64,000 bases of DNA from Amycolatopsis albispora (GCF_003312875.1 NZ_CP015163.1:5828001-5892000), one strand, 5' to 3'; shown: positions 53,309-62,587, counted from the first letter of the stretch. Notes: generated by a model not told the origin, from the sequence alone. Translations and numbers: made by a program.

Positions 53309-54847
53309 CTATCGATCTCGCCGGTACTGGGCCGGGGAGGTCCGGGTGCCGCGATCCTCGTGCGAACCGGCCCTGCCGCGGTCGACGTGGAACGTGGTCA
53401 GCGTGCTGACCGGCGAGTTCGGGTCGCGCCGGTCCCCGATCACGCGCAGGTGCGTGCTCCACCGCCGCGGCGTGACCTCGTAGACGTCGTAGCCGTACCG
53501 GTTGCCTTCGAAGTACTTCAGGTGCGGGTTGGCGCCGCCCATCACCGGCCCGTTCTCGGCGTTCCATTCGGGTGAGTAGGCGCCGGAGGACACCGAGTGC
53601 GCGGTGAACTCGGTGCCGATGACCGGGGCGTCCGGGTTGTCGAAGTCGGGCCGGATGTCGTCGACGAAGGCCGAGTGCCAGTCGCCGGTGATCACCACGA
53701 AGTCCTCCAGCCCGGTGTCGTGCACGTGGGTGAGCACCTCACGCCGTTCAGCCAGGAAGCCGTCCCACTGGTCGGTGAAGTAGTACCCACCGCCCGGCTT
53801 GGCGAGCTGGCTCAGCATGATCGAGTTCACCCAGCAGTGCCAGGCGTTCCCGGCGTTGCTGACCCGGTCCTTCAGCCACGCCTTCTGCTCGGCGCCGAGG
53901 ATGGTGCCGTCCGGCAGGTTCTGCGCCGACCGGTACTGGCGCAGGTCCAGGATCGACAGGTCGAGCAGGTCACCCCACGACCGCTGCCGGTAGACCTGCG
54001 GCGTCGCCGGGTGGTCGGGGCGGACCGGCAGGTGCTCGAACCACGCCTGGTAACCGGCGTCACGACGGGCACGCAGCGACGGCGTGGTCCCGCTGTAGTC
54101 GTTGACGACCTCGTGGTCGTCCCAGGTGATGAACCAGGGGTGCGCGGCGTGCGCGGCCCGCAGCGACGGGTCGCCCTTGTACAGCGCGTGCCGCCGCCGG
54201 TAGGCGGGCAGCGTGGTGACCGCCGGGCCTTCGTGGTCGCGGACGTGGTCCCCGCCGACCTGCCCGTGCTCGTAGATGTAGTCGCCGAGGTGGACCACAA
54301 AATCCAGGTCCTCGTGGGCGATTCCGCGGTGCGCGGCGTAGAAGCCGTCGTGGAAGGCCTGGCAGTTCGCCGACGCGAAGCGCACGCGCCGGACGTGCCC
54401 GGCGGGCGCGGTGCGGGTGCGGCCGGTGCGGCTGGTCCTGCCCAGCGCGCGGAACCGGTAGTAGTACCGCCGCGCGGGTTCGAGGCCGGTGACCGCGATG
54501 TGCACGCTGTGCCCGAGCGCGGCGGTGGCGGGCGCCGACCCGTGCGCGACCCGGTGCCGGAACGCGGTGTCGGTGGCGACCACCCATTCCACCTCGACGG
54601 TGTCCGGCAGCGGTTGCTCCTCGGCGAGCGGCTGCGGCGCGAGCCTGGTCCACAGCACCACGCTCTCCGGCAGCGGATCCCCCGATCCGACGCCGACGGT
54701 GAACGGGGCTTCGTCCCAGCTGGCCCCCAGCGCGGCGGCGGCTTCCTCGGCCTGGGCGAGCGTCAGCCCGCCGCTCAGCGGCCAGGCCACGCCCAGCGCG
54801 CCAGCGGCGGCGGCCCCGCGCAACAGATCCCGTCGGTTCAGCGGCAT
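53309..54847 (-). CDS. phoD: PhoD-family alkaline phosphatase/phosphodiesterase
   Basis: A 512-residue Tat-exported enzyme: NRRDLLRG followed by a hydrophobic stretch is a twin-arginine signal ending near residue 33. The PhoD N-terminal beta domain leads into the calcineurin-like core with HLGDYIYEHG, TWDDHEVVNDYSG, and VITGDWHSAF. Releases phosphate from phosphomono- and diesters outside the cell; normally induced by phosphate limitation. ATG 54847 has AGGAG. A TCS gene pair lies downstream on its 5' side, possibly unrelated. Confidence 0.92.
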   Translation of the reverse strand: MPLNRRDLLRGAAAAGALGVAWPLSGGLTLAQAEEAAAALGASWDEAPFTVGVGSGDPLPESVVLWTRLAPQPLAEEQPLPDTVEVEWVVATDTAFRHRVAHGSAPATAALGHSVHIAVTGLEPARRYYYRFRALGRTSRTGRTRTAPAGHVRRVRFASANCQAFHDGFYAAHRGIAHEDLDFVVHLGDYIYEHGQVGGDHVRDHEGPAVTTLPAYRRRHALYKGDPSLRAAHAAHPWFITWDDHEVVNDYSGTTPSLRARRDAGYQAWFEHLPVRPDHPATPQVYRQRSWGDLLDLSILDLRQYRSAQNLPDGTILGAEQKAWLKDRVSNAGNAWHCWVNSIMLSQLAKPGGGYYFTDQWDGFLAERREVLTHVHDTGLEDFVVITGDWHSAFVDDIRPDFDNPDAPVIGTEFTAHSVSSGAYSPEWNAENGPVMGGANPHLKYFEGNRYGYDVYEVTPRRWSTHLRVIGDRRDPNSPVSTLTTFHVDRGRAGSHEDRGTRTSPAQYRRDR

Positions 54848-54923
54848 TTGCGGCTCCTGTCAGTTCGGCTCCCGACACCGAACCCGGCCTACCTGACGCG
54901 AAGACCACCCACAAGTGAACCGC

Positions 54924-56375
54924 TCATGGCGATCCGATCACCGACAACAACGGCAGTACCACGCAGAACTCCGTTTTCCCCGGCTTGCTCCGCACCCACA
55001 CCTTCCCGTGGTGCGCGGCGACCACCGCGGCCACGATGGCCAGCCCGAGCCCGGTGCTGCCCGCCGCCCGCGACCGCGAGGTGTCCCCGCGGGCGAAGCG
55101 CTCGAACACCTCGGGCAGCACGTCCTCCGGAATGCCCGGCCCGTCGTCGGCCACCACCAGCCGCACCTCACCGTCCTTTGTCGACAGTTCAGTGCGGACG
55201 GTGGTGCCGGCCGGGGTGTGCGCGCGGGCGTTGCTCAGCAGGTTCAGCACCACCTGCTGCAACTGCCCTGCCTCGCCGATCACGCGGATGGGCTCGGCGG
55301 GCAGTTCGAGCAGCCACCGGTGGTCCGGCCCGGTCACGTGCGCGTCGGCCACCGCGTCGGCGACCAGCCCGGACAGCTCGACCGGGGCGTGCACCACCGG
55401 CCGCCCCTCGTCCAGCCGCGCCAGCAGCAGCAGTTCCTCGACCAGGGTGGTCATCCGGGTGGACTCCGATTCGACCCGGCTCATCGCGTAGACGAAGTCC
55501 GGCGGCAGCTCGGCGGTGCTGCGCCGGGTCAGCTCCGCGTAACCGCGGATCGACGCGAGCGGGGTGCGCAGTTCGTGGCTGGCGTCGGCGACGAACTGCC
55601 GTACCCGGCTCTCGCTGCGCTGGCGCGCGGCCAGCGCGTGCGAGACGTGGTCGAGCATCCGGTTCAGCGCCGCGCCGACCTTGCCCACCTCGGTCCGGGT
55701 GTCGGTGTCCACTTCGGACACCCGCATCGGCAGTTCCGGCTCACCCCGGTCCAGCGGCAGTTCGGCGACCTTCGCCGCGGTGGCCGCGACCCGGTCCAGC
55801 GGCCGGAGCGTGCGGCGCACGGTCAGCGCGGCGACGCCGCCCGCCAGCACCAGCCCGCCGAGCGCGACGCCGCCGAAGATCCAGCCGAGCCGCCACAGCG
55901 TGTCGTTCACCTCGGCCAGCGGCAGCGCGCGGAACCGGATCTCGCCCTCCGGTCCGGTGGTCGCCTGCATCCGGTATTCGCCGAGGTCGCCGATGGTGAT
56001 GCTGACCGGGCGGCGCGGTGAGGTCAGCCCGGTGAAGGTGGCCGCGTCGCTCGCGCTGAGATCGGTGGCGGCCCCGTCCCCGAGGATCTTGGCGTCCAGC
56101 ACCTGACCGCCGTAGACCACGCCGAACACGGTGTCCTTCGGCTGCCCGAGTTCGAACCGCACCCGCGGCCCCGGCAGGCCGCCCGGCGGTGGCGGGTGGT
56201 CCTCGAAGGTGGTCAGCTGACTGTCCACCCGTTCGAGCAGGAAGTCACGCAGCGCGAACTCGGTGACCACGCCGATCACCAGGCAGACCAGCGAGAGCAG
56301 GGCCACCACCTGCGCGATCAGGCGGCCGCGCAGCGACCACGGCCGCCGCAGCTCAGCTCGCAGGCTTGAGGACAT
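54924..56375 (-). CDS. Sensor histidine kinase (HAMP/HisKA/HATPase)
   Basis: A 483-residue membrane kinase. Helix 1 about 20-42, extracytoplasmic sensor about 45-160, helix 2 about 163-186, HAMP (about 187-245), HisKA with phospho-acceptor H267 (ADASHELRTP), and an HATPase with N, G1 (DDGPGIPEDVLPEVF) and G2 boxes. Signal unknown. ATG 56375 overlaps the regulator stop by 23 bp, so both are made together. One GTCC-N5-GGAC site at 55707. Confidence 0.92.
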   Translation of the reverse strand: MSSSLRAELRRPWSLRGRLIAQVVALLSLVCLVIGVVTEFALRDFLLERVDSQLTTFEDHPPPPGGLPGPRVRFELGQPKDTVFGVVYGGQVLDAKILGDGAATDLSASDAATFTGLTSPRRPVSITIGDLGEYRMQATTGPEGEIRFRALPLAEVNDTLWRLGWIFGGVALGGLVLAGGVAALTVRRTLRPLDRVAATAAKVAELPLDRGEPELPMRVSEVDTDTRTEVGKVGAALNRMLDHVSHALAARQRSESRVRQFVADASHELRTPLASIRGYAELTRRSTAELPPDFVYAMSRVESESTRMTTLVEELLLLARLDEGRPVVHAPVELSGLVADAVADAHVTGPDHRWLLELPAEPIRVIGEAGQLQQVVLNLLSNARAHTPAGTTVRTELSTKDGEVRLVVADDGPGIPEDVLPEVFERFARGDTSRSRAAGSTGLGLAIVAAVVAAHHGKVWVRSKPGKTEFCVVLPLLSVIGSP

Positions 56376-57057
56376 AACCCGCGCCCCGCATGGTGTGGAT
56401 CATCGGCGCGCGGTCCGCGTCGATCTTCTTGCGCAGGTAGGAGATGTACAGCTCGACGATGTTCGCCTGCCCGCCGAAGTCGTAGCTCCACACCCGGTCC
56501 AGGATCTGCGCCTTGCTGAGCACCCGTTTCGGGTTGCGCATCAGGTACCGCAGCAGCTCGAACTCGGTGGCGGTGAGCGTGATCGGCTGCCCGGCGCGGT
56601 GTACCTCCCTGGTGTCCTCGTCCATGGTCAGGTCACCGACGGTGAGCAGCGAATCCGACGCCGCGGTGACCACCCGCGCGCGGCGCAGCAGTGCCCGCAG
56701 CCGCAGGGCGACCTCCTCCAGGCTGAACGGCTTGGTCACGTAGTCGTCACCACCGGCGGTGAGCCCGGCGATCCGGTCCTCGACGGCGTCCTTCGCGGTC
56801 AGGAACAACACCGGCAGGTGCTCGAACTCGGTGCGCAGGCGCCGGATCACCTCCAGCCCGCTGAAGTCGGGGAGCATCACGTCGAGCACCACCGCGTCGG
56901 GCCGGAACTCACGGGCGACGCGCACCGCCGTGGTGCCGTCGCCCGCCGTGCGGATTTCCCAGCCCTCCATCCGCAAGGCCATGGACAGCAACTCCGCCAG
57001 CGGCGGCTCGTCGTCGACGACGAGCACACGCACCGCGCGGCCAGGCACACCGGTCAT
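56353..57057 (-). CDS. OmpR-family response regulator
   Basis: A 234-residue regulator: receiver with phospho-acceptor D59 (VVLDVMLPD), conserved K (YVTKPF) and a C-terminal winged helix (LTATEFELLRYLMRNPKRVLSKAQILDRVW... RGAGYVL). ATG 57057 was chosen over a longer frame. It resembles the TrcR/TcrX-type actinobacterial regulators. Paired with the kinase at 54924; divergent from the second TCS. Confidence 0.92.
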   Translation of the reverse strand: MTGVPGRAVRVLVVDDEPPLAELLSMALRMEGWEIRTAGDGTTAVRVAREFRPDAVVLDVMLPDFSGLEVIRRLRTEFEHLPVLFLTAKDAVEDRIAGLTAGGDDYVTKPFSLEEVALRLRALLRRARVVTAASDSLLTVGDLTMDEDTREVHRAGQPITLTATEFELLRYLMRNPKRVLSKAQILDRVWSYDFGGQANIVELYISYLRKKIDADRAPMIHTMRGAGYVLKPAS

Positions 57058-57141
57058 AACAGCAGTGTCGGCGACCCGGGTAGGCCTCGCCTGTGGAAAG
57101 CCTGTGCGCCACCTGTGAACCGGTAACAAGCGACTTTGTGC

Positions 57142-57147
57142 CAAGCT
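57142..57147 (+). promoter_or_regulatory. -10 hexamer CAAGCT of the NarL-type TCS
   Basis: CAAGCT ends 7 nt before GTG 57155, the leaderless pattern; the region to 57057 is the shared spacer of the two divergent TCS. Confidence 0.4.
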
Positions 57148-57154
57148 CGGGATC

Positions 57155-58303
57155 GTGCGGGACATCACCGGGTCGCTGGCGCGGCAGGCGTGGCTGATCG
57201 CGGTGGTCTGCACGGTCTCCGACGTCAGCGTGGCCCTGCTGATCGGCCCGCCGCTGACCGGCTGGCGTCCCTGGGCCGTGGTGCTCGCGACGATGGCCGC
57301 CGACCTGGCGCTGGCCGGGCCCGCGCGGTTGTCCGGGCTGGTCGCGCTGGGCCACGCGGTGCTGTACCCGCTGACCCCGCTGCTGCTCAACGACCTGCCC
57401 GGCGCCGAGGCCTCCAACACCGCGGGCATGCTGATCGCCGGCTACCGCGCCGGGGCCTGGCTGAGCACGCTGCCCGCGGTCGCGGCGCTGCTGGCGCTGC
57501 TCACCGGCTCGGTCATCGGCGAGTTGCTGGAGCGCAACCTGGCCGGGCGCGACTGGCGCCTGCTCAGCGCGATCCTGCTGGCCAACACCGTGCTGCCGTG
57601 GCTGGTCGGCCGCTACACCACCGCCCGCCGCGCGCGGATCGCCGAGCTGGAACGCCGTGAGGAGGCGGCCGTGCGGCGGGCGGTGGCCGAGGAACGCAGT
57701 GCGGTGGCCCGCGACCTGCACGACGTCATCTCCCACCACGTCAGCGCGATCGGCATGCACGCCGGCGCCGCCCGCCTCGGCCTCCCCGACGGCGCGGACA
57801 CCCCGGTGCACCGGTCCCTGTCCGCGGTGGAGACGGCCAGCCGCGCGGCCATGCAGGACCTTCGACGGATGCTCGACCTGCTGCACGGCGAGCAGGCCGC
57901 GGTCCGCCAGCCGGGCGTCGGCAACCTGGAGGAACTGCTGGAGGGCACCCGCGCGGCCGGGCTGCCCGCGCGCCTGCGCACCAGCGGCGTGCCCGGTGAG
58001 CTGCCCGGCTCCGTGGACGTCGCGGTGTACCGGGTGGCGCAGGAGGGCCTGACCAACGCGCTGCGCCACGGCGCGGGCGGTCCGGTGGACGTGGAGCTGT
58101 GCTACCGACCCGAGGAGATCACCTTGAGCGTGACCAATCCGATCACGCCCGGCGCGCGGCCCGCCGCCGGCGAGGGCACCCGGCGCGGCCTGGCCGGGCT
58201 GCGCCAGCGTGTCGCGATGTTCGGCGGCGAGTTCACCAGCGGACCGTCCGACGACGGCCGGAGCTGGCGCATCTCGGCGACCTTCCCGATGGAGGCGGGG
58301 TGA
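57155..58303 (+). CDS. NarL-type sensor histidine kinase
   Basis: A 382-residue kinase. Four to six N-terminal membrane helices (about 10-155) with very short loops form the sensor. The HisKA_3 phospho-acceptor is H189 (ARDLHDVISHH), and the HATPase has the N box QEGLTNALRHG. Such kinases with an intramembrane sensor often detect membrane state or small hydrophobic ligands. It overlaps the regulator by 4 bp (GTGA) and leads into the exported-protein operon downstream. Confidence 0.9.
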   Translation: MRDITGSLARQAWLIAVVCTVSDVSVALLIGPPLTGWRPWAVVLATMAADLALAGPARLSGLVALGHAVLYPLTPLLLNDLPGAEASNTAGMLIAGYRAGAWLSTLPAVAALLALLTGSVIGELLERNLAGRDWRLLSAILLANTVLPWLVGRYTTARRARIAELERREEAAVRRAVAEERSAVARDLHDVISHHVSAIGMHAGAARLGLPDGADTPVHRSLSAVETASRAAMQDLRRMLDLLHGEQAAVRQPGVGNLEELLEGTRAAGLPARLRTSGVPGELPGSVDVAVYRVAQEGLTNALRHGAGGPVDVELCYRPEEITLSVTNPITPGARPAAGEGTRRGLAGLRQRVAMFGGEFTSGPSDDGRSWRISATFPMEAG

Positions 58304-58965
58304 CCACGCGGGTGCTGCTCGCCGACGACCACGCGATGTTCCGCTCCGGCATGCGCGCGGTGCTGGACACGCAGCCGGACCTGGAGTGCGTCGGCGAAGC
58401 GGCCGACGGGCGGGCGGCGGTCGCCGAGGTCGCCCGCCTGCGTCCCGACGTCGCCGTGCTCGACGTGCGCATGCCGAAGCTCGACGGGCTGGCCGCCACC
58501 GAGGCGATCCTCGGCACGCCCGGCTGCGTGACGAAGGTGCTCGTGCTGACCACCTACGACCACGACGACTACGTGTACCGCGCGCTGCGTGCCGGGGCGA
58601 GCGGCTTCCTGCTGAAGAACCTGCCGCCGGAGGAGCTGGTCTCGGCGATGCGGGTGGTCGCCCGCGGGGACGCGCTGATCGACCCGTCGGTCACCCGGCG
58701 GCTGGTTTCCCGGTTCACCACCAGCATCGAGCCGCCCGCCGGGCCCGCCGAGCTGGACCGGCTCACTTCCCGCGAGCGCGAGGTGCTGCTGCTCATCGCG
58801 GACGCCCGCAGCAACGCCGAAATCGCCGAGGCACTGCACGTCGGGGACGAAACGGTGAAAACACACGTGTCGCGCATCCTGGCCAAGCTCGGCCTGCGCG
58901 ACCGCGTGCACGCGGTGGTCTACGCCTATCAGCACGGCCTGGTCAGGGCGGCTCCCCGGGACTGA
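58300..58965 (+). CDS. NarL/LuxR-family response regulator
   Basis: A 221-residue regulator: D55 (VLDVRMPK) is the phospho-acceptor, and the LuxR HTH (LTSREREVLLLIADARSNAEIAEALHVGDETVKTHVSRIL) ends the protein. GTG 58300 overlaps the kinase stop. Being immediately upstream of the operon at 59053, it is the obvious candidate to control it. A GTCCCC-N6-GGGGAC hairpin (58976-58993) lies between. Confidence 0.9.
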   Translation: MTTRVLLADDHAMFRSGMRAVLDTQPDLECVGEAADGRAAVAEVARLRPDVAVLDVRMPKLDGLAATEAILGTPGCVTKVLVLTTYDHDDYVYRALRAGASGFLLKNLPPEELVSAMRVVARGDALIDPSVTRRLVSRFTTSIEPPAGPAELDRLTSREREVLLLIADARSNAEIAEALHVGDETVKTHVSRILAKLGLRDRVHAVVYAYQHGLVRAAPRD

Positions 58966-59038
58966 CCCGGGGGTCGTCCCCCGTGCAGGGGACGCCGGAA
59001 TCCCCCGCCGCTGTGACGCTTTGTGCTCGCGTCGTGCC

Positions 59039-59044
59039 TAGCTT
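59039..59044 (+). promoter_or_regulatory. -10 hexamer TAGCTT of the exported-protein operon
   Basis: TAGCTT ends 8 nt before GTG 59053, which has no ribosome-binding site; this sets the start and separates the operon from the TCS transcript. Confidence 0.45.
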
Positions 59045-59052
59045 GGACAACC

Positions 59053-60471
59053 GTGAGGCTCAAGGGGTGGGGCGCGGGGGCGCTGGCCGTGCTGGCGGGG
59101 ATCTTCTGGCTGCTGCTCGGCGCGGGTCAGGCGAACGCGGACGGCGGGCCGATCGGCACCGACGTGCACGTGGCGCAGACGCTGGGCGAGCGCGAACTGA
59201 CCGTGGTGATCCGCCGGGTGACCGAGGTGCCGGGCCCACTGAGCGTGGACGTCATCACGCACGCCGGGACCGCGCCGGGCAGGCTGGACCTGGCCGCGTC
59301 GTTCGCCGGGACAGCGTCGGCCCGCACGCAGGTGGAGCTCGGCGCGACCCCGGGCACGTACGGCGCCACGATGACGGTCGACCGGGCCGGTCCGTGGGAA
59401 CTGGCCGTCAGCGACGGCACGCAGGTCGCGCGCATCCCGTTCGTGGTGCCCGCGCAGGTGCCCGCACCGTGGGAAAAGGCGGCGTACGGCGGTTTTGTCG
59501 CGGCGGGCGTGCTGCTGCTGGTCGCCTTGTACGCCGCGGTCCGGGCGCGGAGGTCGTGGCACGCGCTGCTGCCGGCGACCGGCGTGGTGGCCGCGCTCGC
59601 CGTCGCGATCACCGCGGCGCTGCTGTCGTCGAGCATTCCGCCGCCCGCGCGTGACGTGCTCGACCCGACCGTGGACACGGTCAACGACCCGTACGCCCCA
59701 CTACCCTCCACAATGGACACCAACCGGCCGCCGCTGAACCTGGCGGTGAGCGGCACCCCGGCCGGGTTCACCCTGCGGCTGACCGACAGCGCCACCGGCC
59801 GCCCCGCCGACGACCTGGTGGTGCACCACAACGCGCTGGTGCACCTGGTGGCGATCGGGCCGTCGGGCCGGTTGTGGCACCTGCACCCGGTGCGCACCGC
59901 GCCGGGCACCTACACCGCGCGCTTCGGCACCACCGAAACCGGCCGGTTCGCGTTGTCCGCCGAGGTGGCCAGGCGCGGCGGCGGCACCCAGCTGCTCCGG
60001 TCCACATTGGACACCGAAGGTGGGCCAGGAGCGCCGGAACCGGTGCCGGGGCTCGGCACGCGGACCATCGACGGCGTTCCGGTGACAGTGCACGCGGGTG
60101 AGGTCCGCGCGAACGCCGCCACCGCGATGACCGCGAAGTTCGGCGACACCGGCACGCTCCAGCCGTGGCTGGGCATGACCGGGCACCTGATGGTGGTCGG
60201 CCCGCTGCCGGATGCCACACCCGTCGGCGCCGCCACGGCCACCGCCCCGACCTGGGCACACGTGCACTCGATGACCGGGCTGCCGGTGATGTCCGGCCGC
60301 TCGGCCGCGGGACAGCCGGACGAGACGGTCGCCGCCTACGGCCCCGAAGTCCGGTTCACCTACACCTTCCCGGCACCCGGCCGGTACCGCCTGTGGTTCC
60401 AGGGCATGCGTGATTACGCCGTGATCACCGCACCCGTGGAACTCGACGTGCCCGAAGGAGACCGCCCGTGA
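59053..60471 (+). CDS. Exported membrane protein with two external domains (cupredoxin/CopC-like)
   Basis: A 472-residue protein. A signal or first helix (7-29, ending GQANA-DGG) is followed by an external beta domain (about 30-138), two membrane helices (about 147-170 and 177-198), and a second external domain (about 215-465) with WHLHPV, and HVHSMTGLPVMSGR, ending in the FTYTFPAPGRYRLWFQ pattern of small cupredoxin-like/heavy-metal-associated proteins. The His/Met-rich stretches suggest metal (copper) contact. First gene of a four-gene operon behind the NarL-type TCS. Confidence 0.65.
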   Translation: MRLKGWGAGALAVLAGIFWLLLGAGQANADGGPIGTDVHVAQTLGERELTVVIRRVTEVPGPLSVDVITHAGTAPGRLDLAASFAGTASARTQVELGATPGTYGATMTVDRAGPWELAVSDGTQVARIPFVVPAQVPAPWEKAAYGGFVAAGVLLLVALYAAVRARRSWHALLPATGVVAALAVAITAALLSSSIPPPARDVLDPTVDTVNDPYAPLPSTMDTNRPPLNLAVSGTPAGFTLRLTDSATGRPADDLVVHHNALVHLVAIGPSGRLWHLHPVRTAPGTYTARFGTTETGRFALSAEVARRGGGTQLLRSTLDTEGGPGAPEPVPGLGTRTIDGVPVTVHAGEVRANAATAMTAKFGDTGTLQPWLGMTGHLMVVGPLPDATPVGAATATAPTWAHVHSMTGLPVMSGRSAAGQPDETVAAYGPEVRFTYTFPAPGRYRLWFQGMRDYAVITAPVELDVPEGDRP

Positions 60472-60878
60472 AAAAGCCCGTCGCACTGGGGATCGCGGGG
60501 GCCGCGCTGCTCGCCGTGCTGGCCTGGCTGCTGTGGCCAGCCGGTTCGGACGGCGCGGCCAGCATGGAGGTCGCCGGGCAGCACCACACCGTGCGCCTGC
60601 GCGTCGAGGCCCCGAAAACCGGGCTGAACGCCTTCGACCTGGAGGTGGCCGACGCGCTCGGGCACCCGGCCGAAGGCCTGGAGGTCACCGTGGAACCGGT
60701 GATGGCGCAGATGGGCCACGCGCTGGAGCCGGTGCCAGCGACACCACGCGCGCCCGGCCGCTACCACGCCGCGGACACCCTGCTGCCGATGTCCGGGCAG
60801 TGGGAGATCACCGTGCGCCTGCGTGACGGCACCGCGGGCACCGAAGAACTGGTTTTCCCGCTGCTCGTGGGAAGTTGA
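60468..60878 (+). CDS. YtkA/FixH-like exported protein
   Basis: A 136-residue protein with one N-terminal helix (MKKPVALGIAGAALLAVLAWLLW) and an external beta domain. VEPVMAQMGHALEPVPA and PGRYHAADTLLPMSGQWEITVRL are the YtkA/FixH pattern, a family associated with copper handling and respiratory-enzyme assembly. GTG 60468 overlaps the preceding gene by 4 bp (GTGA). Confidence 0.7.
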   Translation: MKKPVALGIAGAALLAVLAWLLWPAGSDGAASMEVAGQHHTVRLRVEAPKTGLNAFDLEVADALGHPAEGLEVTVEPVMAQMGHALEPVPATPRAPGRYHAADTLLPMSGQWEITVRLRDGTAGTEELVFPLLVGS

Positions 60879-60889
60879 GGGAGGAAACG

Positions 60890-62026
60890 ATGGATCTCAC
60901 GGCTTCACTGTCACCCCCGGTGGCCACCACCAGGGCCGCGGCCGGGGCCAGGGCCTGGTTGCCGGCGTCCGGCCTGCTCGCCGGCACGCTGATCACGCTG
61001 GTCGGGCTGACCTGGGACGTGGAGTGGCACGACGATGTCGGCCCGGACACCTTCTTCACGCTGCCGCACCTGTTCCTATACACCGGCAGCGCGATCGCCG
61101 GGCTGGTCAGCCTGGTGGTGGTGCTGTCCACCACGGCGGCGCAGCGCGCCGGGCGGCCGGTGGACGAGGCGGTCGGCGGCCGGGCGGTCGGCGTGTTCGG
61201 CCGCACCTTCGCCGCGCCGGTCGGTTACCTGGTCGCGGGCACCGGTGGTGCGTTGTTCCTGCTGTACGGCCTGTGGGACCTGTGGTGGCACAGCCTGTAC
61301 GGCTTCGACGCGGTGATCGACTCGCCACCGCACATCGGGCTCCTGCTGTCGGTGATGGTGACCATGGTCGGCACGGTGATGGTCTTCGCTGCCGCGCGGT
61401 CGCACCGGTGGGGTGTGTTCGGCACGCTGGCGAGCGTTGCGGTGCTGCTGTCGTTCAGTTCGGTCACCGTACTCGGGTTGTCCGATGTGGACACCGCGGT
61501 GAACGCGGTGACCATCGGCATGACCTTCCTGTCGGTGATGCTGATCCTGGTCGCCCGGGGTTTCCTCGGCAGGCCCGGTGGTGCGCTCGGCGCGGCCGTG
61601 CTGCTCGGTGCCTGGCAGGCGTTCTCGTGGTGGTTCTCGCCCTGGGCCGCGCACGCCTACGCCGCCGCGGTCGGCCTGCCGCTGCGCGACAACGTGGACG
61701 ACCTGGCCTCGATGCCGGCGCTGATGCCGATGTGCCTGGTCGGCGCCGCTCTGCTGGCGGAACTGGTGCTCTGGGCCACCAGCAGGCGCGGCTCGGCGCC
61801 GCGCTGGGCCGGTGCGCTCGCCGGTGCCGTCGCCGGATTCGTGGTGGCGGGCGCGCAGCCGTTCCAGGACGCCTGGCTCTACGAGACCGGCGTGCCCGCC
61901 GCCGGGCAGCTCCTGGCCACCGCCGGCGTGGGAGCCTCGTTCGGCCTGCTCGGCGGCTACCTCGGCTGGCGCTTCGGCGGAATGCTGCGGCTGCTGGCCC
62001 CCGCTCGCGAGAAGGAGACGGTGTGA
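60890..62026 (+). CDS. Polytopic membrane protein with a duplicated WD-WH-GD-PH motif
   Basis: A 378-residue membrane protein with about nine helices; I do not recognise the family. Two copies of one motif lie in matching positions: W42-D43-x2-W46-H47-x3-G51-x-D53-x5-P59-H60 and W129-D130-x2-W133-H134-x3-G138-x-D140-x6-P147-H148. A weaker third cluster (FSWWFSPWAAHAY) is at 246-257. The paired Asp/His/Trp residues in or next to helices look like metal- or cofactor-binding sites made by an internal duplication. ATG 60890 has GAGGGAGGAA. The next gene overlaps by one base. Confidence 0.7.
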   Translation: MDLTASLSPPVATTRAAAGARAWLPASGLLAGTLITLVGLTWDVEWHDDVGPDTFFTLPHLFLYTGSAIAGLVSLVVVLSTTAAQRAGRPVDEAVGGRAVGVFGRTFAAPVGYLVAGTGGALFLLYGLWDLWWHSLYGFDAVIDSPPHIGLLLSVMVTMVGTVMVFAAARSHRWGVFGTLASVAVLLSFSSVTVLGLSDVDTAVNAVTIGMTFLSVMLILVARGFLGRPGGALGAAVLLGAWQAFSWWFSPWAAHAYAAAVGLPLRDNVDDLASMPALMPMCLVGAALLAELVLWATSRRGSAPRWAGALAGAVAGFVVAGAQPFQDAWLYETGVPAAGQLLATAGVGASFGLLGGYLGWRFGGMLRLLAPAREKETV

Positions 62027-62556
62027 TGCGCAAGCTGCTCACCCTGCTGGCCACGATCGGGCTGCTGGTCGCCTCGGCCCCGGCGGCCTCGGCCTACGAG
62101 CCGGTCAACATCGTGCACACCGAGCGGGTGCAGGCCGGGCCGTACGGGCTGACCGTCGGGTTCAGCACCTGGCCGCTGAAGGCCATGCAGTCGCTCGACT
62201 TCACCTTCATCCCGGACGGCGGCATCGCGGACAAGTCCGGCGTGTTCGCGATGACCAATCCGGAGACCGGGCGGCAGGGCCGGGAGAACCCGCTGACCAG
62301 GCACCCGCGCAAGCTCGACGTGTGGGGCCTGGACATCAGGGCGCTCAGCAGCCAGGGCGACTGGAAGTTCCGGTTTGTCATCGACGGCCCGGCCGGGCGC
62401 GGGGAAGGCGAGCTGAGCAGGCTGCCGGTGCTCGAGCAACCCGGCCCGCCGATGGCGCTGAGCTGGTCGATCAGCGTGCTGCCGCTGGTGGGGCTGATCG
62501 GCTTCCTCGCGGTGGCGTGGCGCCGCACCCGCGACCGGCTGACCGAGCGCGGCTGA
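62026..62556 (+). CDS. Exported single-span membrane protein of the same operon
   Basis: A 176-residue protein: signal peptide 1-23 (LLASAPAASA-YEP), external domain (about 24-137; GPYGLTVGFSTWPLKAMQSLDFTFIPDGGI) and a C-terminal membrane helix (about 141-162), then a short basic tail. Topology resembles the YtkA-like partner but reversed. TGATG overlap with the previous gene. Function unknown. Confidence 0.65.
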   Translation: MRKLLTLLATIGLLVASAPAASAYEPVNIVHTERVQAGPYGLTVGFSTWPLKAMQSLDFTFIPDGGIADKSGVFAMTNPETGRQGRENPLTRHPRKLDVWGLDIRALSSQGDWKFRFVIDGPAGRGEGELSRLPVLEQPGPPMALSWSISVLPLVGLIGFLAVAWRRTRDRLTERG

Positions 62557-62587
62557 ACCCGGCTGAACACGCTGTACACCGATCACC

